From positions 1 to 23,505 of the forward strand of contig JAJYGO010000409.1 in assembly GCA_021785115.1 (NCBI GenBank): a stretch of DNA of 23,505 nt. Reading direction: 5' to 3'. The stretch is from Chloroflexota bacterium (GTDB lineage: Bacteria > Chloroflexota > Limnocylindria > Limnocylindrales > CSP1-4). The stretch's first letter is position 1, and the number at the start of each line of letters is the position of its first letter. The notes under the pieces were generated by a model that was not told the origin of the DNA, ran no database searches, and was given only the letters and a program-made list of their open reading frames with translations. The position numbers and the translations under genes were made by a program. Below are positions 22,592 through 23,505 of the stretch, in pieces.

Positions 22592-22698
22592 GGCGCGGGC
22601 ACCGCGCGGCGAGGCAGGCGCACGAAGGGTACGGGTCCAGCGAGCGCGGGCGCGCAGGACAGGGATGCGGCAGGCGCGGTCACGTCCGGTTCGGTCAT
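22588..22698 (-). CDS. Possible 36-residue ORF bridging alaX-like and F420-enzyme genes
   Basis: This short frame starts with an ATG that overlaps the AlaX stop as ATGA (22695-22698) and ends with a TGA that overlaps the F420-enzyme GTG start as GTGA (22588-22591). The peptide begins MTEPDVTAPAASLSCAP and is rich in Ala, Pro and Arg with no recognised domain. Third-position GC is about 80 percent, probably lower than in the neighbouring genes. It may be a real small protein, a leader that carries ribosomes to the weak GTG start, or coincidence. Confidence 0.35.
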   Translation of the reverse strand: MTEPDVTAPAASLSCAPALAGPVPFVRLPRRAVPAP

Positions 22699-23465
22699 GC
22701 CGGTTGCCGGGTCCCGTGATCGACGATCTCGATCCGGATCCGCTTGTTGATGCGGCCCTTCGACTCGTAGCCGGTGACGTGGATCCGCCCCACCTCGCGG
22801 GTGTTGGCCACGTGCGTCCCCCCGTCCGCCTGGAGATCGAGCCCCACGATCTCGATCGTGCGGATCTCCAGGATGCCCGGCGGCAGGAGGTTCACCTTGG
22901 TGCGGATGAGATCGGGGATGGCGAACGCCTCGTCCCGGGGGAGCACCCGCACGCGCACCTCGCGGTCGGCCGCCAGCTCGGCGTTCACCCTGGCCTCGAT
23001 CTCGCCGACGAGCTCGCCGGACATCCGCTCGAACTCGAAGTCCATCCGCCCGGCGCCCGGCTCCATGTTCCCGCCGGTGACCTGCGCACCGTAGTCGCGC
23101 CACACCACCCCGCAGAGCGCGTGGAGCGCGGTGTGCGTGCGCATCAGCAGGTGGCGGCGTTCCCAGTCGATGTCGACGCGGACGCGCATCCCCGGCTCCG
23201 GGCCGTCGGCTGCCTCGGTCCCCGTCAGCAGGTGCACGACGTCGTCACCCGCCTTGCGGGCCGTCGCCACCTGCCAGCGCTGGCCCCCGTAGACGGGATC
23301 GAGGGCAAGGAGCGTCCCGGCATCGGCCGGCTGTCCGCCCCCGCCGGGGTAGAAGACGGTCCGGTCGAGCCGCACCAGGACGCCGTCCGCCGACGGCTCA
23401 ACCTCGAGGACGGTGGCTTCGCAGGTTCGCGCGTAGGCATCCCGGTAGCAGATCGCGTCAGTCAT
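22695..23465 (-). CDS. Alanyl-tRNA editing protein (AlaX-like)
   Basis: This 256-residue stand-alone relative of the AlaRS editing domain deacylates mischarged Ser- or Gly-tRNA(Ala). It has the N-terminal barrel motif RTVFYPGGGGQPADAGTL at about 35-52 and the first zinc pair H111/H115 in MRTHTALHALCGVVWRD. The second zinc motif is LQADGGTHVANTREVG, with H218 but Asp214 where characterised AlaRS/AlaX enzymes have Cys. The C-terminal strand YESKGRINKRIRIEI is typical. The ATG at 23465 has AGGAGG five to six bases upstream. It is the first gene of the leftward pair or triplet ending with the F420 enzyme, and the window ends 40 bp upstream of it. Confidence 0.93.
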   Translation of the reverse strand: MTDAICYRDAYARTCEATVLEVEPSADGVLVRLDRTVFYPGGGGQPADAGTLLALDPVYGGQRWQVATARKAGDDVVHLLTGTEAADGPEPGMRVRVDIDWERRHLLMRTHTALHALCGVVWRDYGAQVTGGNMEPGAGRMDFEFERMSGELVGEIEARVNAELAADREVRVRVLPRDEAFAIPDLIRTKVNLLPPGILEIRTIEIVGLDLQADGGTHVANTREVGRIHVTGYESKGRINKRIRIEIVDHGTRQPA

Positions 23466-23505
23466 GCACCCTCCTCGATGTCTCCGTGGCCGGCATTCTC
23501 GCCCG

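Overview
The window is about 23.5 kb of very GC-rich bacterial chromosome, roughly 70 percent GC or more by eye, with strong G/C bias at third codon positions. It is gene-dense: 22 convincing protein genes, one of them cut by the left edge, plus one doubtful 36-codon ORF. No gene-free stretch exceeds about 230 bp. I saw no rRNA, tRNA, insertion sequence, prophage or CRISPR array. The gene set suggests a high-GC Chloroflexota or, less likely, Actinobacteriota. The pointers are a three-subunit proton-translocating transhydrogenase, a luciferase-like F420-type oxidoreductase, a two-zinc-ribbon CxxC-x17-CxxC protein, an S9 peptidase, a WYL regulator and a stand-alone RibD-type reductase. This assignment is inference; no marker gene is present.

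Layout. 1-2235: the 3' part of a probable exported protein, a WYL-domain regulator (+), and a convergent SRPBCC protein (-) whose stop codon shares a CTAG with the regulator's. 2257-5176 (-): the operon pntAA-pntAB-pntB, with the SRPBCC gene 21 nt downstream on the same strand. 5396-7538 (+): a MarR-type regulator followed after 13 nt by an HD-domain phosphohydrolase of the dNTPase type. 7605-9861: a SAM methyltransferase (-) diverging from an Fpg/MutM DNA glycosylase (+) that carries two unusual insertions. 9973-12903 (-): a tightly packed operon of three oxidoreductases, namely a zinc alcohol dehydrogenase, an aldo/keto reductase and a 3-hydroxyisobutyrate-dehydrogenase-like enzyme. 13130-14784 (+): a two-gene membrane operon, a polytopic protein with a probable beta-rich domain plus a PspC protein, joined by an ATGA overlap. 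14809-16404 (-): a GH13 alpha-glucosidase. 16616-17491 (+): a RibD-C/dihydrofolate-reductase-like protein whose best-placed start codon is ACG. 17660-18031 (+): a small double zinc-ribbon protein behind a long leader, followed by a strong hairpin. 18175-20184 (+): an S9 peptidase. 20264-21520 (+): an uncharacterised protein with a PD-(D/E)xK-like nuclease core and coiled coils. 21545-23465 (-): an AlaX-type alanyl-tRNA editing protein followed by the F420-type oxidoreductase, with a 36-codon ORF exactly bridging them.

Most genes look chromosomal and housekeeping or accessory metabolic; nothing clearly marks a mobile or defence island. The candidates most worth following are the orphan nuclease-like coiled-coil protein, the G/S/Y-rich zinc-ribbon protein with its leader, the bridging small ORF, the ACG start, the insertions in the DNA glycosylase, and two membrane proteins that seem to carry the same two-helix module at opposite ends. 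Short tandem repeats (25 bp and 17 bp periods) sit in two intergenic gaps.
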